Below are positions 8,673 to 17,683 of a stretch of DNA of 64,000 bases, in pieces. A program made the position numbers and the translations under genes. This DNA comes from Streptomyces cinereus. Its GTDB lineage: Bacteria > Pseudomonadota > Gammaproteobacteria > Pseudomonadales > Moraxellaceae. Within the stretch, counting starts at the first letter, position 1, and each line of letters opens with the position of its first letter. The stretch spans positions 60,563-124,562 of the forward strand of contig BMPS01000005.1 of assembly GCA_014647715.1 (NCBI GenBank). Direction: 5' to 3'. The notes under the pieces are model-generated. The model searched no databases. It saw only the letters and a program-made list of their open reading frames with translations, and was not told where the DNA came from.

Positions 8673-10454
8673 TCAAAACCGCACTTTACGCTGCGTAGAA
8701 GAACCGATGTTCATACCTTCTCGGTATTTGGTAACAGTACGACGGGCAATATCAATGCCTTTATCTTGCAGGTTCTTCATAATACTACTATCAGATAGCG
8801 GTTTTTTGGGGTCTTCTGCTTCAATCATTTGCTTTATCATCGCGCTGATAGCGGTTGAAGAAACGCCTTCACCCTCATCACTACTGACTTGACTGGAAAA
8901 GAAATATTTTAGGCTAAATAGCCCTTTGGGGGTAACGATGGTTTTGCTGGTAGTGATACGAGAAACGGTTGACTCATGTAAGCCCACTTCATCTGCCACA
9001 TCTTTGAGTACCATCGGCTGCATTGCCATGACGCCTTGCTCAAAAAAAGCCTGCTGACGTTTGACGATACAGGTTGCAACTTTTAGTAGATTTTGATTAC
9101 GCTCTTCGATACTGCGGATAAACAGCCGCGCATCATACAGCTGCTCTTTTAGATAAACGCCTTGTTCACTGTTGTCATTGCGATTGACAAGCTTGGCATA
9201 CATTTGGTTAATACGCAGTTTTGGCAAGGTTTCTGGGTTTAGGCTGACTTCCCAATGCTGTCCACGCTGCACCACAATGACATCAGGAATGTCGTAGCTT
9301 TCAATGCCTTTATCTAGCTGGCGCTGTGATTTTTCATAAGACAGTGCAGGATTGGGGTTTAATGTGCGCAATAAGGCAAGGGCAGGCTGAATCTCAGAGA
9401 TGTCAAGATTGGATGATTTAAGCAGTGCATTGATGTTATTGTTGGCAAAAAACTCTGAATGCATCAAAATTTGCTTGGCTGCTTGCCAAGAGGGGGTATC
9501 ACTCGGCAATTTATTGAGCTGAATCAGCAAGCATTCTGCCAAATTTCTTGCACCAACGCCCAGTGGCTCGCAGTTTTGTATTTGCTTAACCACAAGTTCA
9601 ATGTCTTCAAGCGCCAAGTCCACGTTTTCAACTTGATAAAATGACAACATGGTATCAAAACTTTGAAATAGCTCATCATTTGATAACGTGATGAAACCGC
9701 GCTCGTCCATGCTATCAATCAGATACTCCGCCATCAGCATATCAATGGTGGAGAGCCGTCTTAAATTCAGTTGCCAACGGACATAATCTTGAATGTTTCC
9801 TTGCGTAGCAAGCTTATAATCATCCTGACTGTCTTCAATATCAATGCCCGTGGCTGCCGAAGATTCATAGCTATAAATATCATCCCACTGTGCATCCACA
9901 GGCATGTCGATTTGCTGGCTGCTAAGATGCTCGCTACTATCAATGCCGTCTAAGCCAAATTCCTCATCATAGTGATAATCGCTGTCTGCATAACTGTCCC
10001 TATTGTTATTGTTGTCCCCATAACTGTCACTGTAACTATCACTTGCATACTCATGCACTGCCGAGGGTTCACTGTGCTCGGGATAATCTTGGCTAGCAGA
10101 AGCAGGATAAAAATCATCCGACGCTGGATAATCTTCCAACACCTCAGGACGGGTATAGTCATCCAAAGCAGCTTCAGACAACTCAACACCTTCTACTTGA
10201 TAGTCGTCATCGTCATAGTCATAGTCTTTATCCATGTCTTGTTCTGGATAGTTTTCGCCATCGGCAACATTATCAGCGTCGTCATAAGACGTCTCCCACT
10301 CTTCTTCACGCTCAAGCAGTGGGTTGCTATCGAGTTTAAGCTGCACTTCTTGTTCAAGTTCAAGACTCGATAATTGCAGCAAGCGAATTGCCTGCTGCAT
10401 TTGTGGGGTGAGTGTCATCCCCGTCGTTAGCTTTGCCCCAATACCAATTTTCAT
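8673..10454 (-). CDS. rpoN: RNA polymerase sigma-54 factor RpoN with an expanded acidic region II
   Basis: Sigma-54, which directs polymerase to -24/-12 promoters and needs AAA+ activators. Region I (MTLTPQMQQAIRLLQLSSLE) is intact. The core-binding domain, the helix-turn-helix (ESTVSRITTSK) and the RpoN box (ARRTVTKYREG) close the protein. The length of 593 residues exceeds the ~480 of E. coli. The excess is in region II, about residues 50-210, a low-complexity stretch rich in Asp, Glu, Tyr and Ser. ATG 10454 begins the usual MKIGIGAKL. No ptsN or hpf genes are visible downstream, unlike many proteobacteria. An RpoN-dependent pilA is a plausible target in a piliated relative, but that is inference. 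Confidence 0.96.
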   Translation of the reverse strand: MKIGIGAKLTTGMTLTPQMQQAIRLLQLSSLELEQEVQLKLDSNPLLEREEEWETSYDDADNVADGENYPEQDMDKDYDYDDDDYQVEGVELSEAALDDYTRPEVLEDYPASDDFYPASASQDYPEHSEPSAVHEYASDSYSDSYGDNNNNRDSYADSDYHYDEEFGLDGIDSSEHLSSQQIDMPVDAQWDDIYSYESSAATGIDIEDSQDDYKLATQGNIQDYVRWQLNLRRLSTIDMLMAEYLIDSMDERGFITLSNDELFQSFDTMLSFYQVENVDLALEDIELVVKQIQNCEPLGVGARNLAECLLIQLNKLPSDTPSWQAAKQILMHSEFFANNNINALLKSSNLDISEIQPALALLRTLNPNPALSYEKSQRQLDKGIESYDIPDVIVVQRGQHWEVSLNPETLPKLRINQMYAKLVNRNDNSEQGVYLKEQLYDARLFIRSIEERNQNLLKVATCIVKRQQAFFEQGVMAMQPMVLKDVADEVGLHESTVSRITTSKTIVTPKGLFSLKYFFSSQVSSDEGEGVSSTAISAMIKQMIEAEDPKKPLSDSSIMKNLQDKGIDIARRTVTKYREGMNIGSSTQRKVRF

Positions 10455-10686
10455 AACGCGTTTTTTTAAGCCTTACTCTAATGAGGTTAGTTTAGATGGT
10501 GTGTCTATGGTGTGTTCATGCTCTGCTAGGTTGCTAGTTTAGTATTGTTTCAACAAGATATGCTAGTATTTTTTGACATTCAGCCGTATATTAATTATCT
10601 GCACTTAGCTTAACTGTGATTAGCTTAACTTTACTTATCTGCAGCACCCACAAACTCCCTAAATTTTTTGCTTACGAAATCACACC

Positions 10687-11724
10687 ATGACAAAACTGAC
10701 AAAATTTGCGATTGTTGAACTCAATAGCCAGACCGATATTTTAGCAAATCTTCAATCTATTGAATTAGGTATTAAAATAGCCAGTGAACGCGGCACCCGC
10801 ATGATGATTTTGCCAGAAAATGCTTTTTGTTTTGGCAAACAGGGTTTTGCCAGTCAATATTTTGACGCCTTAAAAGCTTGGTCGGCACAGGCTGCCAGTC
10901 ACTATGGTGTGTATCTACTGGCAGGAACCTTGCCCTGCCCGTATCGACCTGACGGTACGCCTGTGGCTGACGGTAAACTTCGGCAAAGCTCACTATTATT
11001 TGACCCTGCTGGCGACTGCTTAGCGCGTTATGACAAAATTCATTTGTTCAAAGCCACCGTCAATGATAGCACAGGCAACTATGATGAAGGTAGAACCTTC
11101 GAAGCCGGTAATGAGCTGATTGTGGCGGATACCGAGTTTGGCAAAGTCGGCATGATGGTATGTTTTGATATTCGTTTCCCCACCCTTGCCGTCAAACTAC
11201 GCGAACTAGGTGCAGATATACTCACCGCGCCTTCGGCGTTTACCTACCAAACAGGTAAAGCACATTGGCATGCGCTACTCACCGCAAGGGCGCTCGATAG
11301 TCAGTGCATGGTCATTGGCGCAGGTCAGACGGGTGACCATGTGGTCAATCCCTCAGCGCCTGGCAACGTTCGCAGCACTTGGGGGCATAGCGAATTTATC
11401 AGCAGCGATGGTGAGCGCGTTTTCACCCAAAAAATCAATGCAGCAAACGATGCAGCAAACGATGCAGTAACCCGAGATTTTAATATCACCAACAATTTAG
11501 CGCATTTACCTTTATCTGCCAAAGCAGCAAGCTGGCTGCCTAAGTCAGATAGTTACCAACAGCTTGACAAAAATGCTGACCAAAATACCAATAAAACAAC
11601 CCCATCACAGCAAGCCCCGAGCGTGATTTTTGCCGACTTTGATGCGGATGCACAGCAAATAACTCGGCAGAATATTGCGTTGCTCGAATGTCAAAAATTG
11701 ACTATCATAGCAAATAATATCTAA
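10687..11724 (+). CDS. Carbon-nitrogen hydrolase (nitrilase superfamily, Nit2/omega-amidase-like)
   Basis: Nitrilase-fold hydrolase with the Glu-Lys-Cys triad in context: LPENAF (Glu), YDKIHLF (Lys) and CFDIRFP (Cys). The family cleaves amides such as deaminated glutathione or omega-amides. The catalytic domain covers about residues 5-265. It is followed by roughly 80 extra residues rich in Asn, Ala and Gln, including an AAND repeat encoded by a 12-bp tandem duplication (11438-11467). The cyclic-nucleotide-binding gene begins 17 bases downstream, so the two are probably cotranscribed. The substrate is unknown. Confidence 0.85.
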   Translation: MTKLTKFAIVELNSQTDILANLQSIELGIKIASERGTRMMILPENAFCFGKQGFASQYFDALKAWSAQAASHYGVYLLAGTLPCPYRPDGTPVADGKLRQSSLLFDPAGDCLARYDKIHLFKATVNDSTGNYDEGRTFEAGNELIVADTEFGKVGMMVCFDIRFPTLAVKLRELGADILTAPSAFTYQTGKAHWHALLTARALDSQCMVIGAGQTGDHVVNPSAPGNVRSTWGHSEFISSDGERVFTQKINAANDAANDAVTRDFNITNNLAHLPLSAKAASWLPKSDSYQQLDKNADQNTNKTTPSQQAPSVIFADFDADAQQITRQNIALLECQKLTIIANNI

Positions 11725-11741
11725 CGACCCTTAAGCGAAAA

Positions 11742-12200
11742 ATGGATAATCCACTTTTTGAATATTTAAAGAATAGCCCAATTTTTAGTCGTCTTGATCC
11801 TTATATGTTTCAAGTGGTCGAAAACTCATTGCATTTTAGACAGTTGAGTCCGCAAGAAGTATTATTTACGGAAGGCGAGCATGGCGATTTTATGGCGTTT
11901 TTGCTGATTGGTGAGCTATCAGTCATTAAATACAGCCCTTCAGGGGCAGAAATTAAAGTCGGGGAGATTCGGGCGGGCGAAAGTACCGGTGAAATGGCAC
12001 TGTTAGATTTATTAACTCGCTCCGCTACCATTAAAGCAGCCAGCCTGTGTGCGCTTGTCACCTTGTCTCGAGCTGACTTTGAGCGAATTTTATCAGATTA
12101 TCCTCGTATCGGTGTTGAGATGCTGCGTGGCTTAGCGATTATCTTGAGCCTTAATCTTCGCCGTACTTCTGAGCATTTGACCCGCGCGGTAAATGCTTAA
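11742..12200 (+). CDS. Cyclic-nucleotide-binding domain protein (no DNA-binding domain)
   Basis: A 152-residue single-domain protein with the cNMP-binding beta-roll: EVLFTEGEHGDFMAFLLIGEL and a phosphate-binding-cassette-like GESTGEMALLD followed by RSATIKA. It resembles the sensor half of CRP/FNR proteins but ends before any helix-turn-helix. The phosphate-binding cassette is close to the E. coli CRP pattern (GELGL...RSA), so nucleotide binding is plausible but unproven. Such stand-alone domains may act through protein partners. It follows the amidase gene by 17 bases. Confidence 0.82.
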   Translation: MDNPLFEYLKNSPIFSRLDPYMFQVVENSLHFRQLSPQEVLFTEGEHGDFMAFLLIGELSVIKYSPSGAEIKVGEIRAGESTGEMALLDLLTRSATIKAASLCALVTLSRADFERILSDYPRIGVEMLRGLAIILSLNLRRTSEHLTRAVNA

Positions 12201-12204
12201 TATG

Positions 12205-12264
12205 GCTAAGTTTAATGTGGTTAGGGTTAAGGTCGCTAAGCTTAAAGTAGCTAGGTTTAATATT
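12205..12264. repeat. Four degenerate 15-bp tandem repeats behind the cNMP-binding gene
   Basis: Units start at 12205, 12220, 12235 and 12250, with a consensus close to GCTAAGNTTAANGTN. They begin five bases after the stop codon. Each copy carries TAA or TAG triplets. Confidence 0.8.
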
Positions 12265-12309
12265 TTTTTCATGTTTAATATTACTGCTTAACCTGCCTAT
12301 TATGGTGCG

Positions 12310-13344
12310 CTATCGCCGTGAGCGTGGATGCGCTTTGTCATATACTTGCGATAAATGCCCAAAATCCAAATGGGTATAAATCTGTGTGGTACTGATATCA
12401 CTGTGTCCTAGCAATTCTTGAACACCACGCAAATCACCACTATCACTTAAAATATGTGACGCAAAACAGTGCCTTAGCAAATGCGGGTATAAATCTTGTG
12501 CGATACCGGCACGTTTGGACTGTAGCTTGATACGTAGCTGCACGGTGCGTGTTGAGATACGCGTCCCATAACGTTCACTGACAAATACTGCAGGGTCTTG
12601 CTCTTCCACCCATAGCGAGCGATGCGGCAAATAGTTGATGAGTGCCTGCCAGGCTTTTTCGCCAATCGGTACGATGCGCGTTTTTCCGCCTTTACCAAGT
12701 ACTCGTAACAGCCGCTGTGATTTGTCGATGTCAGACATATTAAGTCCCACGAGCTCGCCGACCCGTAAACCACTGCCATACAGTAATTCTAGCATGGCTT
12801 TATCGCGAATCCATAACCGCGCTTCATGGCTATCTTCTGGCGCAGCTTGGTCTAATAACTGGGATAATACATCGATATCAAGTAATGTGGGCAAAGGTCT
12901 CGGGGCGCGTTTAAGACGTATGGTCGTGGTGGGGTTTAGTGTCATCAGCTGCTGAGCAATCAACCATTTGTAAAGTTGGCGCAACACGGTCAGTTCATAT
13001 TGACTACTGGATTTGGATATTTTATCGACATCCAATCGTTGAATTAGGAAATCTGACAACTGCTGACGGGTGATGTGACAAAGTGCGGTATGTTGCTCAT
13101 AGCAATACGCCAAAAAAGGCTGTAGCGCTTGGCGGTAGCTTTTGATAGTTGCTGCGCTATAACGCTTACTGCTTAGCTCAGCAAGCCAGCGATCTACCAA
13201 AGCTTGGTCATTGGTATTGAGCACAGTTTCTGCCGCATGCGGCGTTAAGTGGGTGGGCAAATCATCGTTTGCTGATTTGCCTACACGGCTGCGCTTTTTC
13301 CCTTGACTATTTTTGCCTTGACTTAGGCTACGGCTAGTTGTCAT
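12310..13344 (-). CDS. xerC: Tyrosine recombinase XerC
   Basis: Site-specific recombinase that with XerD resolves chromosome dimers at dif. The catalytic set is visible: Arg in GSGLRVGEL, the HLLRH box, a His in LLGHSDI, and the Tyr nucleophile in TQIYTHL. The C-terminal VYDKAHPRSRR is characteristic of XerC rather than XerD. Location downstream of dapF matches the E. coli dapF-yigA-xerC order. An N-terminal extension of about 45 residues precedes the SAM-like core-binding domain and includes SQGKNSQGK, encoded by a 15-bp tandem duplication (13294-13323). Confidence 0.93.
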   Translation of the reverse strand: MTTSRSLSQGKNSQGKKRSRVGKSANDDLPTHLTPHAAETVLNTNDQALVDRWLAELSSKRYSAATIKSYRQALQPFLAYCYEQHTALCHITRQQLSDFLIQRLDVDKISKSSSQYELTVLRQLYKWLIAQQLMTLNPTTTIRLKRAPRPLPTLLDIDVLSQLLDQAAPEDSHEARLWIRDKAMLELLYGSGLRVGELVGLNMSDIDKSQRLLRVLGKGGKTRIVPIGEKAWQALINYLPHRSLWVEEQDPAVFVSERYGTRISTRTVQLRIKLQSKRAGIAQDLYPHLLRHCFASHILSDSGDLRGVQELLGHSDISTTQIYTHLDFGHLSQVYDKAHPRSRR

Positions 13345-13368
13345 AGTGTCGGTTAGTGAGGTTGGGTG

Positions 13369-14301
13369 CTATTCATGGTAAGGATGTCCCTCATCTGAGC
13401 GATATTCCTCACTTGATTGTGCTGGCGCAAATTTTAGCCCCGCACCTGCCATTAAACCCTCAGGACTAAATACCCCTTCATACACAAAGGTCGCAGGACC
13501 CGTCATATACACAGGATAGCCTTCTTGCCAACGAATCACCAAACTGCCGCCATACAACTGGGCGCGAATATCCACGCCTTCATCTAGCCAGCCTTCACGC
13601 ACCCCTGTGACAACGGCAGCACACGCACCCGTGCCACAAGCTTGCGTTTCGCCCACGCCACGCTCATACACACGCAGCCTGATATGGCGATTATTCATCA
13701 CCTGCATAAACCCGACATTGACGCGCTCAGGAAATGCAGGGTGGCTCTCAATGGCTTTACCGAGTTTTTCCACCTCGGCGGTCAATACATCATCTACTTT
13801 GATGATGGCATGGGGATTGCCCATATTGGCGACATAGAGTGTCACAGGCGTACCATCAACATTGAGCCGATATGAGTTTTGAACTTTGGTAATGGTTTTG
13901 GGAGTAAAAGGAATCTCATCGGGCTCGAATTTTGGTTTACCCATATCCACTTTTACCCAGCCATAATCATCGGTGCTAAGGGTGATAATACCGCTGGCGG
14001 TTTCTACCCGAATACGCTGTTTAAATGACAATTTACGCGCCTGCACAAAGCGGGCAAAACATCTAGCGCCATTGCCGCATTGCTGCACTTCACTGCCATC
14101 TTTGTTAAAAATACGATAGCGAAAATCGACATCAGGGCGGCTTGGCGGCTCAACAATCAGCAACTGGTCAAAGCCAATGCCTAAGTGTCTGTCCCCTAAC
14201 AACGCTACCAATTCTTTGGTCAAGTGAAGTCGCTGTGTGACCAGGTCAATGACCATAAAGTCATTCCCCAGTCCATGCATTTTGGTAAATTCAATTAACA
14301 T
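13369..14301 (-). CDS. dapF: Diaminopimelate epimerase
   Basis: Converts LL- to meso-diaminopimelate for lysine and peptidoglycan synthesis. The two catalytic cysteines sit in QCGNGARCF and QACGTGAC. The N-terminus MHGLGNDF is typical, as is GFDQLL. The length of 310 residues is longer than the usual 275 because of a C-terminal tail of about 30 residues. ATG 14301 has AAGGA upstream. xerC follows after 24 bases and lysA lies upstream, forming a lysine/cell-wall gene group. Confidence 0.97.
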   Translation of the reverse strand: MLIEFTKMHGLGNDFMVIDLVTQRLHLTKELVALLGDRHLGIGFDQLLIVEPPSRPDVDFRYRIFNKDGSEVQQCGNGARCFARFVQARKLSFKQRIRVETASGIITLSTDDYGWVKVDMGKPKFEPDEIPFTPKTITKVQNSYRLNVDGTPVTLYVANMGNPHAIIKVDDVLTAEVEKLGKAIESHPAFPERVNVGFMQVMNNRHIRLRVYERGVGETQACGTGACAAVVTGVREGWLDEGVDIRAQLYGGSLVIRWQEGYPVYMTGPATFVYEGVFSPEGLMAGAGLKFAPAQSSEEYRSDEGHPYHE

Positions 14302-14380
14302 TGTTATTCCTTAAAATTATTTTGATTTATGCACGCTATCTTACCATGATAGCTGATTTTTTATAAGGTAATTGGGGAAC

Positions 14381-14460
14381 AAAAAAACCTTAGCAAGTCA
14401 AGCAAATTTGGGCTCGATTACTAAGGTTTTGGGTTCAGCTGCTAAGGTTTTGGGCTCAGA
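14381..14460. repeat. Inverted and 21-bp tandem repeats between lysA and dapF
   Basis: CTAAGGTTTTGGG(T/C)TCAG occurs at 14421-14438 and again at 14442-14459. AAAACCTTAG at 14384-14393 is the exact inverse of the start of the first copy, giving a possible 10-bp stem with a large loop followed by T residues on the minus strand. It may weaken lysA read-through into dapF. Confidence 0.6.
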
Positions 14461-14506
14461 GGGACAAATAAGGCTTAGCGTTGCCAGCAAACCTTACAGG
14501 ATAGAT

Positions 14507-15814
14507 TTAATCTACCAATTTTTCGTTTTGCCAAAGGCTCTCAACTGTTTCACGCTCGCGAATGACATGGGCGTGACCCTCTTTGACTAAAATTTCACAA
14601 GCACGTGGGCGGCTATTATAATTGCTCGACATTACAAACCCATACGCCCCTGCACCTGTGATGGCTAGGATATCATTGTCAGCCAATGCCAACACACGGT
14701 TTTTTGCCAAAAAATCGCCTGTTTCACAAATCGCGCCGACGATGTCCCATACTTTGGGTTCAACCGGTGAGTTCAACTGTGTAGGGATGACCGCCATCTC
14801 TGACTGATAAAGTGCCGGACGAATCAAATCATTCATCGCGGCATCGACAATGGCAAAATTTTTGTGTTCGGTAGGTTTTAAAATATCCACTCGGGTCAAC
14901 AATACACCTGCATTGGCAACGATACTACGGCCCGGCTCTAGATAAAGTGTTAAGCCTAAAGTTTTCAGTTTTGGTAACAGTAACTGCGCAAATTCTTCAA
15001 TACTTGCAACGTCTTCATCAATATACTGCACACCCAAGCCACCGCCCAAATCAATATGCTCAAGCGCAATACCTTGCTTGGCAAGGGCGTGAATCATCTC
15101 AATGACTTTATCCAACGCATCCATAAAAGGCTGAACTTGGGTCAACTGCGAGCCAATATGGCAATCAATACCGACAACTTTTAGGTGCGGTAAGTCATGG
15201 GCAATTTGGTAGATACGGGGCGCATCTTCATGGGTAATGCCGAATTTATTTTCTTTGAGTCCTGTGGATATATATGGATGGGTTTGCGCGTCGACGTTGG
15301 GATTGACGCGTAGCGAAATTGGCGCTTGCTGCTGTAGTTTGCCTGCCACTGCATTGATGCGGTACAGCTCAGCTTCTGATTCGACATTAAAGCAAGCAAT
15401 CCCTACTTCAAGGGCAGTGCGGATATCTTCGGCGGTTTTGCCAAGTCCTGAAAATACGATTTTTTTGGGGTCACCACCTGCAGCCAAAACCCGCGCAAGC
15501 TCGCCCCCTGTTACAATATCAAACCCTGCCCCTGCTTTGGCAAGCTCGTTTAATACCGCAAGGTTACTATTGGCTTTTACCGCATAGCAAATCTGATGCT
15601 CAATCTCAGCAAAACTATCATCATAAGCTTTATAGGCTGCCAAAATCGCCTGCTGACTATACACATAGGTCGGTGTGCCGAAGGCCTTTGCGATATCTGC
15701 AAGACTGACGCCATCCATCATCAAGGCATTGTCATCATAACTCAGACAGTTGATTGACTTGACGTGTTCGGTCGGATTGATTGCTAAACTTGCAGCTGCA
15801 TCATTAGTAATCAT
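14507..15814 (-). CDS. lysA: Diaminopimelate decarboxylase
   Basis: PLP enzyme that makes L-lysine from meso-diaminopimelate. Visible are the PLP lysine in CYAVKANSN, the HIGSQ and EPGRSIV motifs, CETGDFLAK supplying substrate-binding Cys and Glu at the dimer interface, and GAYGFVMSSNYN near the end. I chose ATG 15814, preceded by an excellent GGAGG nine bases upstream, giving 435 residues. Its first codons overlap the end of the lptM gene by 11 bases, so the two are probably translationally coupled. Confidence 0.97.
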   Translation of the reverse strand: MITNDAAASLAINPTEHVKSINCLSYDDNALMMDGVSLADIAKAFGTPTYVYSQQAILAAYKAYDDSFAEIEHQICYAVKANSNLAVLNELAKAGAGFDIVTGGELARVLAAGGDPKKIVFSGLGKTAEDIRTALEVGIACFNVESEAELYRINAVAGKLQQQAPISLRVNPNVDAQTHPYISTGLKENKFGITHEDAPRIYQIAHDLPHLKVVGIDCHIGSQLTQVQPFMDALDKVIEMIHALAKQGIALEHIDLGGGLGVQYIDEDVASIEEFAQLLLPKLKTLGLTLYLEPGRSIVANAGVLLTRVDILKPTEHKNFAIVDAAMNDLIRPALYQSEMAVIPTQLNSPVEPKVWDIVGAICETGDFLAKNRVLALADNDILAITGAGAYGFVMSSNYNSRPRACEILVKEGHAHVIRERETVESLWQNEKLVD

Positions 15815-16106
15815 TTTTACCTCCAACCGATGGCACCGATGGCGTAGTCGCTGAGTGAGGCGCTGAGTGCGCTGCTGGGGCTGCATTATTATCAATCATG
15901 ACGTTGGGATCTTGGGTGTTGATATCGACTTTGGTATCAGAGGCATTGGCAGTGGTGCTAGTCGGTTTGGCGGCAGCATCGACTACTTGTTGGCTATTGT
16001 TGCTGGGTAGGTACAATGCCCCTTTTTGCCCACATCCTGTCAGCACATTGGTTACCAACATCACCGTCAGCACGGCGATTGTTGGGGATAGTTTTGAAAT
16101 TTGCAT
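15804..16106 (-). CDS. lptM: LptM/YifL-like small lipoprotein
   Basis: A 100-residue lipoprotein with a short signal and lipobox LTGC. Directly after the cysteine comes GQKGALYLP, the hallmark of YifL/LptM, which in E. coli assists maturation of the LPS translocon protein LptD. The rest is a Ser/Ala/Asn-rich tail longer than in E. coli. ATG 16106 has AAGGG five bases upstream, and a longer frame to 16193 is unlikely. The position directly before lysA-dapF-xerC parallels the enterobacterial lptM-dapF-xerC order. If the function is conserved it would pair with the BepA-like protease in LPS export quality control. Confidence 0.85.
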   Translation of the reverse strand: MQISKLSPTIAVLTVMLVTNVLTGCGQKGALYLPSNNSQQVVDAAAKPTSTTANASDTKVDINTQDPNVMIDNNAAPAAHSAPHSATTPSVPSVGGKNDY

Positions 16107-16443
16107 GAATGCCCTTAATTTTAAGAATAAAATAACTGAAAAAATAAAATTTGCGATGGGGTTATTGTAGCTGTTTTTGCGTTTTATAAGCAATTATCTC
16201 ACCTTACTAAAGATGAGCATTAAATCCATGATTTTTGTTATTTTTTCATTTTGTTAACACCCTCATTGTTGTGGTATGCTTTTTTGCTATGGTGATGACA
16301 ACAAAAATTTGGCAAAAAATTACCACAATACATTTTTTTTAATCTACAATAAATTACTGAAGGCAAGGATAGCTTAAAATTTAATCCAGTTAGGAAGGGG
16401 CTTGTTGCAAGGAATGCACAAGATCTTGTCTAAAGGAACAGCC
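16107..16443. other. Divergent intergenic region, lptM to ackA
   Basis: About 340 bases holding the promoters of the lptM-lysA-dapF-xerC group and of ackA. Besides the ackA promoter candidate it is AT-rich with no open frame, RNA gene or repeat that I can support. Confidence 0.5.
16251..16280 (+). promoter_or_regulatory. Possible sigma70 promoter of ackA
   Basis: TTGTTA and TATGCT are separated by 18 bases, about 165 bases before the ackA start. This is judged by eye. Confidence 0.4.
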
Positions 16444-17619
16444 ATGCAAAATCCGATCTTAGTACTTAATTGTGGGTCTTCGTCAATCAAATACGCGTTA
16501 TTAAGCAATGACAGCAGCGAGCGCGTTGCCGGTCTTGCGGAGAACTTGGGCTTAGATACGGCACGTATCAAACACACCGATCTCAATGGGGAAAAAGTCG
16601 AAATCTCTTTGGCAGGCGCCAATCACCAATGGGCGCTGCAAAAAATATTAGGTTTATTAGCAGCTTACAAACCCGTTGCCGTGGGTCACCGTGTGGTGCA
16701 TGGCGGGCGTGAGTTTTCTCATGCCGAAAAAGTCAATGACCATGTCTTGGCGGAAGTCAAACGGCTAAAAGTATTAGCGCCCCTGCACAACCCCGCCCAT
16801 GCCTTAGGTATTGAAGCGGTGGAAAAAATTTACCCAGATTTGCCGCAAGTGGTCGTGTTTGATACAGCTTTTCACCAAACCATGCCTGCCAAAGCCTACC
16901 GCTACGCCATTCCAAAAGATTTGTACAATGAGCATTATATCCGTCGCTATGGTTTTCATGGTAGCTCGCACGCCTATGTCAGCCACCGCGCTGATAGCCT
17001 AGCCCCTCACAACCAAGCCAATGGTTGGATTACCGTGCATTTGGGTAATGGTTGCTCGTTAACCGCCGTGTATGATGGCAAAAGCTTGGACACTAGCATG
17101 GGTCTGACCCCGCTTGAAGGTGTGGTCATGGGTACGCGCAGTGGTGATGTTGACCCAAGTTTGCATATTCATTTACACCGTATTTTGGGCTATAGCCTTG
17201 ACCAAATTGATACGATTTTAAATAAACAAAGCGGATTGTTGGGCATTTCAGGTATCTCAAGTGATATGCGCACGGTGGAGCAAGCCGCCAACGAAGGCAA
17301 CGAAGATGCCAAACTTGCCATCGAAATTTTCTGTTATAAGGCAGCCCGTTATATCGCCTCTCTCAGCTGTGCATTACCGACCTTCACTGGCTTGGTATTT
17401 ACCGGCGGTATCGGTGAAAACAGCGCCTCAATTCGCCAAAAAATCTTACAAAACTTGCCGCATTTTGGTATCAAAGCGAACCTTGACAAAAATGCCGAGC
17501 TCTCTCGCGGTGCCGAAGGTAGCTTCCACCAAGCCGACAGCCAACTGCAATTGTGGGTGATTCCGACCGATGAAGAATACCAAATCGCCAAAGAAACCAA
17601 AGAAGTCTTAGGTTTATAA
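16444..17619 (+). CDS. ackA: Acetate kinase
   Basis: Converts acetyl phosphate and ADP to acetate and ATP. ASKHA-fold motifs are clear: LNCGSSSIKY at the N-terminus, GHRVVHGG, FDTAFHQTMP, HLGNGCS and FTGGIGENS. The start ATG 16444 has AAAGGA seven bases upstream, giving 391 residues, a normal length. pta follows 64 bases downstream with a terminator-like hairpin between, so the pair is a classical ackA-pta unit in which pta expression may be attenuated. Confidence 0.98.
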   Translation: MQNPILVLNCGSSSIKYALLSNDSSERVAGLAENLGLDTARIKHTDLNGEKVEISLAGANHQWALQKILGLLAAYKPVAVGHRVVHGGREFSHAEKVNDHVLAEVKRLKVLAPLHNPAHALGIEAVEKIYPDLPQVVVFDTAFHQTMPAKAYRYAIPKDLYNEHYIRRYGFHGSSHAYVSHRADSLAPHNQANGWITVHLGNGCSLTAVYDGKSLDTSMGLTPLEGVVMGTRSGDVDPSLHIHLHRILGYSLDQIDTILNKQSGLLGISGISSDMRTVEQAANEGNEDAKLAIEIFCYKAARYIASLSCALPTFTGLVFTGGIGENSASIRQKILQNLPHFGIKANLDKNAELSRGAEGSFHQADSQLQLWVIPTDEEYQIAKETKEVLGL

Positions 17620-17627
17620 ACCCTCTC

Positions 17628-17652
17628 ACCCTGATGACCCATCAGGGTTTTT
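17628..17652 (+). terminator. Terminator-like hairpin between ackA and pta
   Basis: A 9-bp stem (ACCCTGATG with CATCAGGGT), three-base loop and five T. Because pta follows at once, it probably acts as a partial terminator. Confidence 0.8.
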
Positions 17653-17683
17653 AGTTTGAATAAAATAACAAATAGGAACTATC

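Noticed and set aside
9972-10373. 133-codon plus-strand open frame opposite rpoN
   Set aside because: It is the antisense of the acidic Asp/Glu/Tyr-rich segment, giving an Ile/Val-rich artefact with no Shine-Dalgarno.
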